NCBI GenBank assembly: GCA_009617715.1
Contig: VTFK01000057.1
Span: 868,001-932,000 of the forward strand
Origin: Plectrocnemia conspersa
Lineage: Eukaryota; Arthropoda; Insecta; Trichoptera; Polycentropodidae
Direction: 5' to 3'
DNA length: 64,000 nucleotides
The position numbers were made by a program, and so were the translations under genes. Below the pieces are notes generated by a model, which ran no database searches, was not told where the DNA came from, and saw only the letters and a list, made by a program, of their open reading frames with translations. Of this stretch, positions 46,401 through 57,910 are shown one piece after another (position 1 is the first letter of the stretch; each line of letters starts with the position of its first letter).

Positions 46401-48225
46401 ATAATATATAAAGTAGTTCCTCAATTACGTAGATGTTTAATTAGTTATGATTTTGAGTTTACTTAATGTCAAAAAACTCATACTGCCAATGTTTTGATTA
46501 TTTATAAATGTACTAACTAACTAGAACTGTGATAGAAGATATTAATTGAGTATATTCTTTACTCTAATTTTAAATATAATTTTTTAAAAATATAAAAAAT
46601 GCGACTGTTTTAACTGTTCAATGATGGTTCAAATGTGCCATGTATTCTATATTATTTTAATATTTCAGAATAATTTTTATATCCAAATGAATTTCATAGC
46701 ATTTCTACAAATCAATTATGTTTCAGGAATGTTAATTTTGAGCATTTCGTGATTTTAAAATATTACAAAACAATTTTTAAATATTTTTTAATAATCAAAA
46801 ATTGACACAATCTTGACAGTATAATCACAAGGGCTTCACTGATAAAATCTAGATGCGTATTTGTAAATATTAGCATAAACATTTAATAAATGTTTGATGT
46901 TTTACGTGTTGCCAGAGTACCCTATTAAAATTTATGCCTCTTGCAATTATAACGAAACAGAGCGATACTCTGATTTTAATGCAGGACAATAAAATACTAT
47001 ATATGCATCTATTGGACGAATGCAATTAACACTAAAACAGGATCTATCGCGCCGACACATAATAATAAAAATAATGTACAATTAAATTCAAAATATCGTC
47101 ACCGAGCGAGCAAGTGCGATTCCATTGTTGCAAAACTTACACAATCTTGAACGAAATGTAACAGGGTTTTACATTAAAAAACTCAAGGGCTTTTTAACGA
47201 AAACAGGTTTATTAAATAATATTTATTTGCTTAATAAAAAAATATTTTTATTTTACATATCGCAACAATAGAACAGTATGAAATTAAAAGTTATTCTTAT
47301 TATCTTAAGAAATTATACATACAAAAGACAAATAATAATTGCAAAAAGAGAATTATTTATATTAGCAATTTTAATTACTATTATTTGTCCCCAATAAATT
47401 CCCATGGGCTTCTATTTCAAAAACAAATGGGCCTATATTTGGGTGGGCCTGTTAAAGGAAAAACCCAGTAATCCGCCTATTTTCCTGCTCGTATGTAGCG
47501 ACGTCATTTGGTAGATGGGCATGTGGGGGCATCTGTCCCTCTTGAATTCGACCAGAAAAATGCGTCATATGAAATACCAACAATTTTATTGAAATATTAA
47601 AAAAATAACCACTAACACTAATACTGCGTGATATTAAAAAAATTACCACTGACTGATAAATCCCCTACATTGAAAAAAAAAAGTAAATGACGTCCCTGAT
47701 TCTAGACCAAAAATTCTCGGCTTATCCCTCAAAGAAAATCTAAAAAAACTTGAATCTATCATAAAAATAATTTCATTTCATTGAAATCATATTGTAATAC
47801 ATGTTCACCGGTAGATACATATATATTTTTACCAGCAAAAATATAATTTATCTGACGGATATTAGTAAAATTATATGGTTTTAATTTTCCACACGTAGTA
47901 TATATACATTTACAAACTTCAGTATTTATTTACATGCAATGTATAAATGTTACGGTTAATGTGTATTTTTCGGCGAAGTTATGTTTTCACTAGAGAAGTC
48001 CAAATACATTTTCACCAGTATATATAAATTTCTACTAGCGAAAATATAATTTAACTAGTGAAATTATATGCTGCTCTAAAATGTCTATAAAACCCAATTT
48101 GACAGTTGCGAAACGTACATTCGCTGTTCAAACGCAAATCTAACCTACACGAATTAACCAAACCCAACTTGACCTAATGAAAGTTCTAAGACTAATTATA
48201 GTTCGCTTAATTGTACGTTATCTTG
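43421..48225. other. Intergenic stretch, no gene recognised
   Basis: Mostly AT-rich. Patches with more G+C at about 44330-44420 (several TGCCAG/CTGGCA units) and 45490-45800 (open for 117 codons on the minus strand) carry no recognisable motif. Confidence 0.4.
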
Positions 48226-48233
48226 TATACACC

Positions 48234-48355
48234 AGTGGTGTAGTGCTAAATAAAAAGGTATCGCGCTACGACCACTGGCGACCAATGACGTTTTTAACAA
48301 TATGCCGCGCTTCAACTCGAAAAAGAAGTACCGCGTTCGCTCTACTATATCACTG
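48234..48355. mobile_element. 122-bp hAT-type MITE
   Basis: Terminal inverted repeats are CAGTGGTGTAGTGCTAAA (left) and, reversed, CAGTGATATAGTAGAGCG (right). The flanks GTATACAC (48226-48233) and GTATAAAC (48356-48363) are an 8-bp duplication with one mismatch. The interior is CpG-rich (TATCGCGCTACGACCACTGG). Confidence 0.7.
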
Positions 48356-48363
48356 GTATAAAC

Positions 48364-49147
48364 TAAGCAAAAATAAACACATTGCAATAAAATTTATTCA
48401 TTTAGTGAAAAATATAACTAAAATTAACCAAGCATATATTTTCTACATCATTGAATGAGTGCACATGATACAATTAACGAAGAGATCCTTTCGTCGGCTC
48501 CGTATGTGACTTTTGTGAATTTCCTAAGAACAGGAAATTATGACATCTTGAGAATAAGCGCAAAAATATGCTCGGATCAGCGAGACTGACTTTGCACCCT
48601 TTCAAAATTGAATCCTGAACCAAACTGGGTGCAGAAAAACATTTTATCCCAAACTTCTCGAAATCATATTAAGGATCTGGGGGCTCAGTTTTCTTAGTCA
48701 TCGATACTGAAAATCAAGTATAGGAAGAAAAAAGCAACTGAGCGGAAAGCATATGTTTCTTTTCGTTGGTGTTAAATAGTAAGCAAAATTGCTTTGAATG
48801 AATTCTGATTTATGTTATTTTTTTATTGAAATTTTGAACTAAGATGGACCATCAATTACTCTCGTATTATAAGCTCCTCCGGAATCTAATTTACGCATAT
48901 GCATGAATAAAATAATAATATATTGTGTTCAAATTAAATTAATTAATATAAAAATATGTATTAGGTTTATTTTTGCTTAATTTTAAAAAGTGTTATATTT
49001 TTTTTAATGCGACGAATTTAAAAAGAGTGTTTTAATAAACATGGCCAAGATAAATGGTGTTGCGCTTAAAAAAGTATAAACTTAAGCTGCTGTCAGTTAT
49101 TGGGGTTATGTTCGTTTATATTGTTGCATAGCGTGTGATAAATAAAG
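48364..49147. other. Upstream region of Mtr3
   Basis: Contains the Mtr3 promoter and leader by position. No clear TATA box or motif stands out in the AT-rich background. Confidence 0.35.
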
Positions 49148-50293
49148 ATGCCTGCTGATACTAAACGAATCACAGGACCCGAATCGACCGTTCCGTACAG
49201 ATTTTACTCAAAAAATCATTTGAAATCATACGAGCAATTACTGTCGGAAGTTTGGATTGACGGCAAACGCAGAAGAGATTCAAGAAAGTTGAATGAAGCC
49301 AGAAAACTATGTAAGTCACAAGTGATTGCCCTTTATGTAATAATTGCGACTATACAAATGGTTTATTATACAGTTGCCGACGTCGGGTGCGTATCTCAAG
49401 CCAAAGGTTCGGCTTACGTCGAATTGGGGAACACGAAAGTTGTGGTTTCGGTGTTTGAACCGAGAGAAAACAAACAATCTGCGTTCGAGTAAGTTTTATA
49501 ATCAATATGTATATATTTAATTAATGATGTATATATTTGATTGTTAATTATTATTATAGCGGTATGGGCGATTTGTATTGTGAAGTCAAATTCGCTCCAT
49601 TCTCGACCGTAATACGCTCTCAATGGCAACCGGGGAATGAAGAGAGAGAAATGGCCGATGCGGTACGAAGAGCTCTCGAGCCGACAGTTATAAGAAATTT
49701 ATTTCCCAATTTTCAAGTAAGTTTTTGTTATGCAGCAGCAGTAGCTGAATATTTTATACATGTCAGTAATTTCTAAAATGTTATTGTGTTAATTTTAGTT
49801 GGATATTTTCATATATGTATTAGAAGACGACGGTGGATGTTTGGCTGCGGCTATAAATGGAACAGGATTGGCTCTGGCCGATGGAGAAGTCCCCATGTAC
49901 GATTTGATCACGGCATTAACGATCGGCATTCAAGGCGATTTGATTTTCGTAGATCCCAACGCCGAAGAAGAAAAATTATGTTTGATGAACATAATGGAAG
50001 AGAGGGAACGCAATCATGGCATTACCATAAAAGCTATTCTACCGCAATTGGAACAAATTGCGGAGCTTTCTCAACACGGCGCCATGACACTAGAGACTCA
50101 ACTCAAAGTGTTGAGTTTGTGTCAATCCGAATACGATCACTTATACCAATACATGCAAGCTTTGCTGACCAGAAAATGCAAAAGATTTTCTAGCGAAAAG
50201 TTAAAAGAGAAGCTCTCGTTGAAATGCGATACTGTCAATATTGATAAATTGATGAAATGTATGAAAGATGTTAATGTTTCCGAATCTACTTAA
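49148..50293 (+). CDS. Mtr3: Exosome complex component MTR3 (EXOSC6)
   Basis: Four exons, 49148-49310, 49374-49488, 49560-49716 and 49799-50293, join in phase to 309 residues; all introns are short and GT-AG. The protein is an RNase-PH-fold subunit of the Exo9 ring of the RNA exosome, where Mtr3 pairs with Rrp42; eukaryotic ring PH subunits act structurally and in RNA binding, not catalysis. Diagnostic stretches are CVSQAKGSAYVELGNTKVVV (first PH block), FAPFSTV, EEREMADAVRRALEP, VLEDDGGCLAAAINGTGLAL and GEVPMYDLITALTIGIQGDL. The GVxMYDLV-type motif distinguishes Mtr3 from Rrp41 and Rrp46. The C-terminal ~100 residues are a helical, charged tail. The start is the first Met before the conserved region. 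Intron 1 is 63 nt, stop-free and in frame, so an unspliced read gives a misleading longer ORF. An AATAAA lies at 50310. Confidence 0.93.
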
Positions 50294-50309
50294 TTATGTA
50301 TTTTAAGAT

Positions 50310-50315
50310 AATAAA
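50310..50315 (+). terminator. Polyadenylation signal of Mtr3
   Basis: AATAAA lies 17 bases after the Mtr3 stop codon, and only about 140 bases before the next gene's start codon. Confidence 0.55.
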
Positions 50316-50452
50316 ATTATATATATATATACATATATCACTTTTTTTGTATTATGTTGTTAGGGTAATTTTTAAATGTTTTTGATGTTTCTAATGACTA
50401 CTGTAAACAGAAATAAAATCATTCAGTTGAGAATATCCTGAAGATAGATTAA

Positions 50453-53400
50453 ATGGATTCGAAAGTGGACGAATCATGGAAAAATATAAGGCTATATGCC
50501 GATCCTACTTGGTCTTACAATAAATCAGATCAATATGTAATAGCAAATCAGGTGTTTTAAATACTATATATTATTATTTTATACTTTTTATTTAAATTAA
50601 ATTTTATATTGATAAAAAATATTTTAGAAACTGTGGTTGCAACATTGTTCTCATAGCTACTTATTAAAAAGTAAGGATATTAAATATTTAAAATAAATAA
50701 ATTTATTACATATTTTAATTGATTAAAATTTTTATTTATACCAGGTGAAAAAAAAAGAAATGATATTAGGTAAAACTATTTTTCTATAAAGATAAAATTA
50801 TCATATTTTATATTGTATAATAATTTACTATTTTTACACAGAGCTACTGAAAATATGGAGTTATGGAATTTGCCAGAGGTTTAAATTTTATTCACTAATA
50901 ATAAGCCATTTAAAAATATAACGGTAATCAATATTTTATTAATTAAAAGGTGGAACGTTTGTACAAGAATTTTATTCATAAAAATGAGCCTTGCGGTACT
51001 AATGCTGTCTTGGTAATTTATAAAGTCACTGTACATTAATTATGATTCATTTGACATGGACTGTTAGCAAGTATGTTTTTTTTATGTAGCTTGGACGAAT
51101 AGGAGAATTTATTTAGACAATTCGCCATTCTTTTAAACTTTGGCTATTATTTACAACCATTCTAATGCAGCAAGATTATGTCTTCAGTGTGATCCTTTAT
51201 AGCTGAAAACATTTTGGTCGCTTTCATTGATGGGAAAAGAAAACGTATAACAATTTATTTAATACGGAAGACAATGCCAATTGTTTTCTATTGTCTTGAA
51301 GGTTATGGTAATTATCGCTAATGGTTTTTATATTATTCACTACAAATTCATAGGTGTTCCAAAATGACGATTTCACTCGTATTTTTGTTTGGCAAAGCAC
51401 CTTTGTATTAGTGCTTCTTATTAGGCAATTATATACAAAATAGTGAAAATAAATTAACGAAAGTCGACGTTCATCTATATTATTAAAATTACTAAGCGTC
51501 TTAAAAACATAGCATTGGTAAATAATCATTTATATTTAATAATAACACCATACCTCGCTTTACAGCCTAGATAGACTGGGAAAGTTGACCGTAAAGCGAA
51601 ATGCCAGTTTCAATTTTATTGAAAAATAGGAAAATCACAAAAAAATAACTATGAAAAGCATTTTCACTTTTTATTTCCATTAATAATATATTTTACATAT
51701 ATGCATTAATATGTTGTAAAGACAAAATAAAAATATAAAATGAATTGTTTTACGATTCTAATCAGAGCCTAAAGAATAACATAAAGAATCGCTTAATATA
51801 ATGGTGTCATCAGCCCCACCTATCGTTGCTGTTATGGAAGGACTTGATTGAATAAATTGGTTCCACGTTTGTTGCTTTGCCTTCCTTTTTCAAGTTCTTT
51901 GTAGCAGCTAATGGCTGTATTTATGCCTCACGAAATTTTAGCACTGTGTTCTTCGTTGGGATCAGTTTGAGGTAGCATATCTATTTTTTGTTAAAAATTA
52001 AAAAGTGATTTGAACAAATCCTTTGCAGTTAAATTTTTAGTTTGTCTTGATCATTTATTAAATCGATCACATCATCTCATTAAAACCAAATTCATTTGCC
52101 AGGTTCAATATGTTTTGTTGAATTTCTAAAAGATTTTTTAGTTTTTACCATAAATTTTTCCATACATGGTTCATTGTTGTTGATTTTACCTCTTTCCGTG
52201 AGTCGTTAATGATTTTCACTGTATCTTTTCCAAAATTGTATAATTGTCGATTTACTATCAGTTTTATAATATATCAACTTTTTAAAATTTGGTCATTTTT
52301 AAGTTCTTGCAGATGCTTGATTTTTGCAGCCAAGAGCACATTGTAAAAAAATGAAACATTTTCAGTTTTGTTGCGTTTTAATAATTCTAACGAATCTTGA
52401 TATAATAAAGGTTGTTCCAACTTCAGTTTCCGAACTTTTTAAAAAAAGCACATATTTAGTGACATCTATTTCTTTATTAATCAAACATTGATGTATTTTA
52501 TTATTAAGAAAAATAATGTCAATGAAATGGCCGCCTCTGGGCCTTTGCAGCAGCCGATCCTTTACATGTAATTTACGACGATTTCGGACAGTATCTCAGC
52601 TGTAACTCGGCAAATGTTGGTTTTAAAGTGCTCTAACGTTTTGGGTTTGTCGGTGTAGACACGATTCTTATCGTAACCCCACAAAAAATCCAACGGCGTT
52701 AAATCGCATGATATTGGCGGCCAGTTAACATCACCAAAACGTGAAGTAATGCTACCTGGGAACTTTTCACGCAAGACATCCAACATTGCACTCAGAAAGT
52801 TATGCCGACTTTTTGGAACTACATGTCTTCCACATCTTCAATTTCGTGCCAAAAATAACCGGTAATTATGCGCCTATAGTGCTCACTGTTGACTATTAAA
52901 GTCAAAATATCATCGTTTTAAAAAAAGTAAGACCCTGACGCCGCCTGACCACAGTGCACACCAATTAGTTACTTTTTGGGCATGTAATTATCTCGTGAAT
53001 CATATGACGGTTTTCTTCGTCCAATATGCGGCAATTTTTTTTTAATAGCATACCCAGAGAGGTGGAAATGTGGAAATGAAATCATCTTGCATTTCCTATG
53101 GTTAACAATATGTAGCTTACTCTAGGGTGGAGTTATAAAACAGACAATGTCATTGTGATAAACGCATCATAATAGTAATTTATAGAATATACTGATACAC
53201 AGTAGAAACAATGTTTTCAATTTCGATGTGCGAGCAGCGCTAGTTTTGTGTAAAATGTCTCCTGATAGTGTTCTTAAATCTGTGACAACAGGCTCCCTAA
53301 CTTTCTTTCTAGATGTTTCAATCTTTAAAACATCATAAGATTTTTCTTTCAACAGTAAACTGAAAACATGTGTTAAACTGACAAAAATAAGATTCAATGT

Positions 53401-54266
53401 ACTGCCTTTATATATGGGATCTGCAGTAGCTATTTGCTACAAATGCATCTTTGTTTTACTACTTTCAACTGTATTATATTCCAGAGTTCAATCAATAGTG
53501 TTGTCAGTTTTATTCGGCAGTTGCTGATGATTTACGTTATATTATTTTGCGAAACACATTGTTTTTACCCAGCCTTAGTAAACAGGAAAAAAGTGTCATT
53601 TTCTTATTATTATTGCAAATAACGTCTTCTAGTAGAATGCTAATTTTTAGCCATCATATGATACAAGATTTAAGATGTTAACATATACTTATTTTTAAAA
53701 GTTTAACAATGTCATATTGCATATTTGTTAAAATAGTCACATGGATCCTATTTAATATTCAGCAACAATAAATAACTTGATATTTACTAATTTATGTATA
53801 ATATATACAAATATTTCAGCCAAAATTGCAGCAAAGTAATCCAGCATTAAATAAACAGAAGCGAATTACTCATATTAGTCATTCTTCCACAACGGATCAA
53901 TCTAACAAATCAATCGGAATTTGGTACAATGAATTAATCACATTAACCAATCAAATAAGCATCCATGACAAAGATCGTACCGAATTACCAATGCAAAATT
54001 CTAACTACATAGATATTGATAACTATGCGGAAGATAACAACTATAGAAAACTAATCGATAAATTGGATCATAAAAAGCAACCGAATAAAAAGAATAGGAA
54101 GCATAGAATGCTGCAAAATGATAAATTCTACAATGCGACTAATAAATGTTATCCTAAAAAGTATAATAAACATGCAGAAAAAAAAAAAAAAATCCTACGA
54201 CAATTGACAAGATCGATTCGTTATCCTTATATTAACCACTTATTGTTTGAATTGTTAATGAAATAA
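50453..54266 (+). CDS. Unrecognised six-exon gene (237 aa)
   Basis: I do not recognise this protein. Six exons join without a phase error: 50453-50551, 50628-50670, 50745-50769 (a 25-nt microexon), 50842-50878, 50950-51012 and 53820-54266. All introns are GT-AG; five short consecutive coding exons in phase make a real gene likely. The first half has aromatic-rich conserved-looking text (RLYADPTWSYNKSDQYVI, KLWLQHCSHSYLL, NMELWNLPEVERLYKNFIHK). The last exon is very Asn/Lys/Gln-rich (KKQPNKKNRKHR), looks disordered and ends in a basic stretch, compatible with a nuclear or nucleic-acid-binding protein, but that is only a guess. Intron 5 (2.8 kb) holds two transposon relics. The start lies ~160 bp after the Mtr3 stop. 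The 3' end converges with SF3B5. Confidence 0.62.
51560..52390 (-). mobile_element. Tigger/jerky-like transposon relic in intron 5
   Basis: Minus-strand translation in broken frames gives KDTVKIINDSRKEVKSTTMN and HVWKNLW, then LANEFGFNEM. These resemble the C-terminal part of Tigger/jerky-like transposases (..I..SWK.V...TI...W.KL). The left border has CCTCGCTTTAC, with an inverted GTAAAGCGA close by, reminiscent of Tigger termini. The right border is unclear. Confidence 0.45.
52410..53080 (-). mobile_element. mariner-like transposase relic in intron 5
   Basis: Read on the minus strand in several frames the order is FPHFHLSGYA, WCALWSGGV, VNSEHYRRIITGYFWHEIED and FGDVNWPPISCDLTPLDFLW. The last ends the catalytic core (WPPRSCDLTPLDFFLWG), followed by KNRVYTDKPKTLEHFKTNI. 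This is the common insect mariner-like family often annotated with an N-terminal DUF4817/HTH. Stops and frameshifts make it dead. Confidence 0.7.
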
Positions 54267-54302
54267 ATAAAAATAGCGTTCTAGTCAATAAATGAATTTA
54301 TT
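54262..54302. terminator. Tail-to-tail polyadenylation signals
   Basis: On the + strand AATAAA overlaps the stop of the unrecognised gene (54262-54267) and recurs at 54266-54271 and 54287-54292. On the minus strand AATAAA for SF3B5 is at 54302-54297. Cleavage 10-30 bases beyond each signal would make the two mRNAs overlap at their 3' ends. Confidence 0.55.
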
Positions 54303-54344
54303 TATACTTAATTATATTATAAATGAACATAAGGTAAAGAAATA

Positions 54345-54602
54345 TTAGTCGTCTGGTTTCTCCGGCGGTGGTCCGCAAGGTTGAAGCATATTCTCCATCA
54401 AGTTGAACCGTACGCGAGCCTTAGCCTCGTTCTCGCAGATCGCGAAGTAATTTAATAGATCCGGATGGCCAAGATAGCTGGAACACGAATCTCTGTGTTG
54501 ATTCGTGAGCCATTCAAACTTTGACGTATCGGCGTGTCCTGTGCCGATGTATTTGCTCTGGAGATGTTCCAATTGACTGTGGATATTGTAGCGCTCTCCC
54601 AT
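54345..54602 (-). CDS. Sf3b5: Splicing factor 3B subunit 5 (SF3b10)
   Basis: A complete single-exon frame of 85 residues, the usual length for this family. The N-terminus RYNIHSQLEHLQSKYIGTGH, the middle NQHRDSCSSYLGHPDLLNYF and the end ENMLQPCGPPPEKPDD are near-identical to SF3B5 across animals. The protein is a small helical subunit of the SF3b complex of U2 snRNP, which recognises the intron branch site; in Drosophila it is also reported in SAGA. A 3' splice acceptor lies immediately upstream of the ATG (reverse complement of ACCTGTATATTTAC), and a GTAAGT donor near 54679 suggests a ~68-bp intron in the 5' UTR. The stop is 78 bases from the stop of the converging upstream gene. The identification is very secure. 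Confidence 0.97.
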   Translation of the reverse strand: MGERYNIHSQLEHLQSKYIGTGHADTSKFEWLTNQHRDSCSSYLGHPDLLNYFAICENEAKARVRFNLMENMLQPCGPPPEKPDD

Positions 54603-54679
54603 AGTGACCTGTATATTTACAATGCGAGTAGAATAACGTGTTTATCTTCTGATAGAATTGTATGGAACGTGCTACTTAC

Positions 54680-55957
54680 GTCGGTGTGTTGACAACGCCG
54701 ACGCCGAATGGCAATCGGTTGGGTTTTGGTCGTAATCTATTCAATTTTAAGCATGAATCGATAAAATTATATATAAAATAATAAAATAAAATAAATACCT
54801 AATCACCGAACCAGTTAAAATTTTAAAGCGTATTTATGTATCAAAACGTTTTTGGTCGCATTCATAGCCGCTATGGCTAAATGCAGAGGATAGTTCATAA
54901 CCATTGGATTCTGAGCGTGGCGCCGACTTTCTTAACAAGTACATAAAATAATAATTGATAATTAAAAATATATTTTTTTAATAAAATTGCAATTTGCCTA
55001 CAATATCATTATTGTATTGCTATAATGATTATATTATATACCCTGACCAAACTTCATGCCAATATGAGCCACATATAATAATCTCAAAAAACTGAAGAGC
55101 CGCAATATTTTTTTATTTAAAGTCTGGCTTGTAGTTTGTTAGTGCTTTGTACGCAGCAACTCCATAAGGTGTTGATTCATGAATACCCTAAATTGCACGA
55201 TTCCTTGATTTGATAAATTTCATTATCAAATACAGGGATTCATGGAAATAGGCTGTACCGAAAATTGAAATTAGTCGGCACACAGCTTTTTCTTAAGATG
55301 AGGTATTTTACTTCTGAGCAAGTAACAAACATTCAAGAAAATATATAAATTATGTCACATTGTTTTTTACCTTCCATCTATGACCGCACTTCAGTACGAT
55401 TTGTTAAAAGATCTGGTAAAAAATATTTGAGCTTAATTAAATGGTCACCGACAGCACATTTTTAAGCAACACACTGCAAAAATCAACTACAATGTAACAA
55501 ATTAAATAACCAGGATATTCGTCTCCGAGTTCACATAAACTGAAATCTCACTGATTATGCCAAAAGGGAGTAGCATTCCGGTACTTTTTTTTGGAACTAC
55601 ATCACTGTATAGCAATGCTATTGTGAATAGAAATTATGAATACATGCATTGTAACTGATTAATCAAAAAATTAAAAAAAAATCGTTTTGCTTTGCGATAT
55701 AAAAATCGAGGGGTGCTTTATAGTTATAAGTAAAATTGAAATTGTAATGTTTTTACAATATTTTAAGTATATTGTACTGTTTAAATTCAAATTAATTATT
55801 GAATTTGTAAATAGAAAGATCTTTGTCAAATAAATATATTTGTTAAGGCCAAAAGTTTCATTAGCTTTTGTATACTGGCAGCACTCTAAACGTCATGGTA
55901 CCGTAGCGCGGTTCGTGCGATTGTTTTTAATTAGTTTATCATTTTATTTTAAGAACG
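54680..55957. other. Intergenic between SF3B5 and SLC25A26
   Basis: No gene recognised. It should contain both divergent promoters; the last ~100 bases before 55958 are GC-richer (GTACCGTAGCGCGGTTCGTG) and probably hold the SLC25A26 promoter and leader. Confidence 0.4.
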
Positions 55958-57126
55958 ATGGACGGAATAAAAAATCCTGCGAATATCTATTTGACACCAC
56001 TCATCGTAAGTGATTTATTTTCATAATTTTCCTTTAACCTCATCCGTACCGTTGCCATGTGAAGTTTTTTCGATACGTTAACTAGGTTACTTTCTAAGTT
56101 GACTTTTGTACCTCGTTCAAAGTTTATTGGTAATAATATGCAAATATGAATATTTTTACATAAATTACCATTACAATTTCAGTCAGGTGGCTTGGCAGGA
56201 CTCGCAGTAGATGTGACTTTATTTCCAATCGATACAATCAAAACCAGATTACAGAGCGAAAATGGATTTAGAAAATCTGGAGGATTTTCCGGTATGTACA
56301 ACGGATTGGGAGCTGTCGTTGCCGGAAGTGTGCCAACGGCTGCTTTATTTTTCTTTTCGTATGAAATGTTCAAAACAACCGTTGGACCGTTAGTTGATAA
56401 GAAGTATACGCCATTAGTTCATTTGGCTGCTGCTTCAATAGGAGAAGTTGTAAGCTATAGTTTTTGATTAATAATGTAATAATTTATTTTTAGATTATAA
56501 TGGTTGATATTATTGTGTGTATATATAATAGGTGGCATGTACAGTAAGAGTACCTACTGAAATAGCTAAACAACGACAGCAAGCCGTTATAGGCGGGAGT
56601 AGAAGAGGCGGCTTACAAATTTTATACGAAGCATACAGAACGGAAGGATTCACAAGAGGACTTTATAGAGGATTTTTTTCTACGGTTCTTCGAGATCTTC
56701 CCTTTAGTTTCATACAATTTCCGCTTTGGGAATATTTGAAGGTTGTTGTCGCAGAAAATTCTGAAAACGGAGAGATTTCTAGTCTACAGGTATAATTTGT
56801 TATAAAAATATTGACCGAATGGATTTAATCATATTTTTTTTTTTACACCTTTTTAGGTCGCTATCTGTGGATCATTTGCTGGAGCTATTGCAGGAGCGAT
56901 AACAACGCCATTAGACGTAGTTAAAACGCGAATCATGCTATCAGAGAAACATAGTAATTCAAACAGATTGAAAATTAGAACAGTATTAAAATCGGTTTAT
57001 AGAGAAGCTGGTGTTTCTGGATTATTGGCAGGATTGACCCCGAGGATCGTTAGTTTTATGATAGGTGGTTATGTTTTCTTTGGTGCTTATGACTACACAT
57101 CAAGATTGTGTAAAAGATATTTATAG
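55958..57126 (+). CDS. SLC25A26: Mitochondrial S-adenosylmethionine carrier (SLC25A26)
   Basis: Four exons (55958-56005, 56183-56449, 56532-56789, 56857-57126) join in phase to 280 residues, the normal size. The protein belongs to the mitochondrial carrier family and imports S-adenosylmethionine across the inner membrane in exchange for S-adenosylhomocysteine. The three-fold repeat is complete. Signature PX[D/E]XX[K/R] motifs are PIDTIKTRLQ (repeat 1), PTEIAKQRQQ (repeat 2) and PLDVVKTRIM (repeat 3), each at the end of an odd-numbered helix. SGGLAGLAVDVTLFPIDTIK, GSVPTAALFFFSYE and RDLPFSFIQFPLWEYLK are typical of SAMC and not of other carriers. The start is the first Met, close to the usual short N-terminus before helix 1. 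AATAAA is at 57196. The gene converges on rhophilin. Confidence 0.95.
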
Positions 57127-57910
57127 ACGCTTGTCAAATTATTTTTATTTGTTTTTATATATTAGTTTATTTTATGGTGGTTAAAGATTTATAGAAATAA
57201 AATTGTTTAAATTGGTCAATATGTTGTTTAATATCATTTATTTAATTTATTGTACAGTTTTATACTATTTATATAATAAAAAAAACTATTGCATCTTGCA
57301 AAATTAAATAGATATAATATGTTACGAAGATTCGCAAAATATGAAACGTATAATTTTAATACATTACCTTTTTTTAACTTTTGTTTAAAACATGTATAAA
57401 ATAAATAATAATAGCCGTTTTAAAACCATAAATAATCTCAAGTAAAATAAACTTTTCTTTTTAAAATAGACTATGTTACAAATTCACAAATATTATACAA
57501 AAAAATATATATTACCATTTAATCAACAATCACAAATAAATATACGTAATTTGTTTTAAAGTAGGTTTACGCAGAAACAAAATATATATATATACATATT
57601 TCACATTTTTTACATAAGAATTTTATCTACTTCTGTGTAAGATTTACTTCTTGTACTACATTTGGTATACGCCAATTACATTAACTTTGCATTGCGTTTT
57701 TTTGTAAATGAACTAATTTTTATTTTTCAAACTACTCGGATTCATCAGAGATTTTTATTTTTCTATTCAACTTACACAAACGTGGACCTACGTCCGTTCT
57801 TATATCACATAACACATTGAACATGGCATAGATTCTTTTCCAATTCATAATTATTGCCTTTGTTGTACAAACTAATTATAAATGCATTACGTTACACTTA
57901 TGAAAAGATT
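57127..57910. other. Convergent 3' UTR region of SLC25A26 and rhophilin
   Basis: It contains AATAAA for SLC25A26 at 57196-57201 and, by position, the rhophilin 3' UTR on the other strand. Very AT-rich, no other feature. Confidence 0.5.

Noticed and set aside
49148..49492. Single 114-codon Mtr3 exon as read by the open frame
   Set aside because: It includes a 63-nt GT-AG intron; removing it restores the family's ARKLFADVGCVSQAKG-type sequence.
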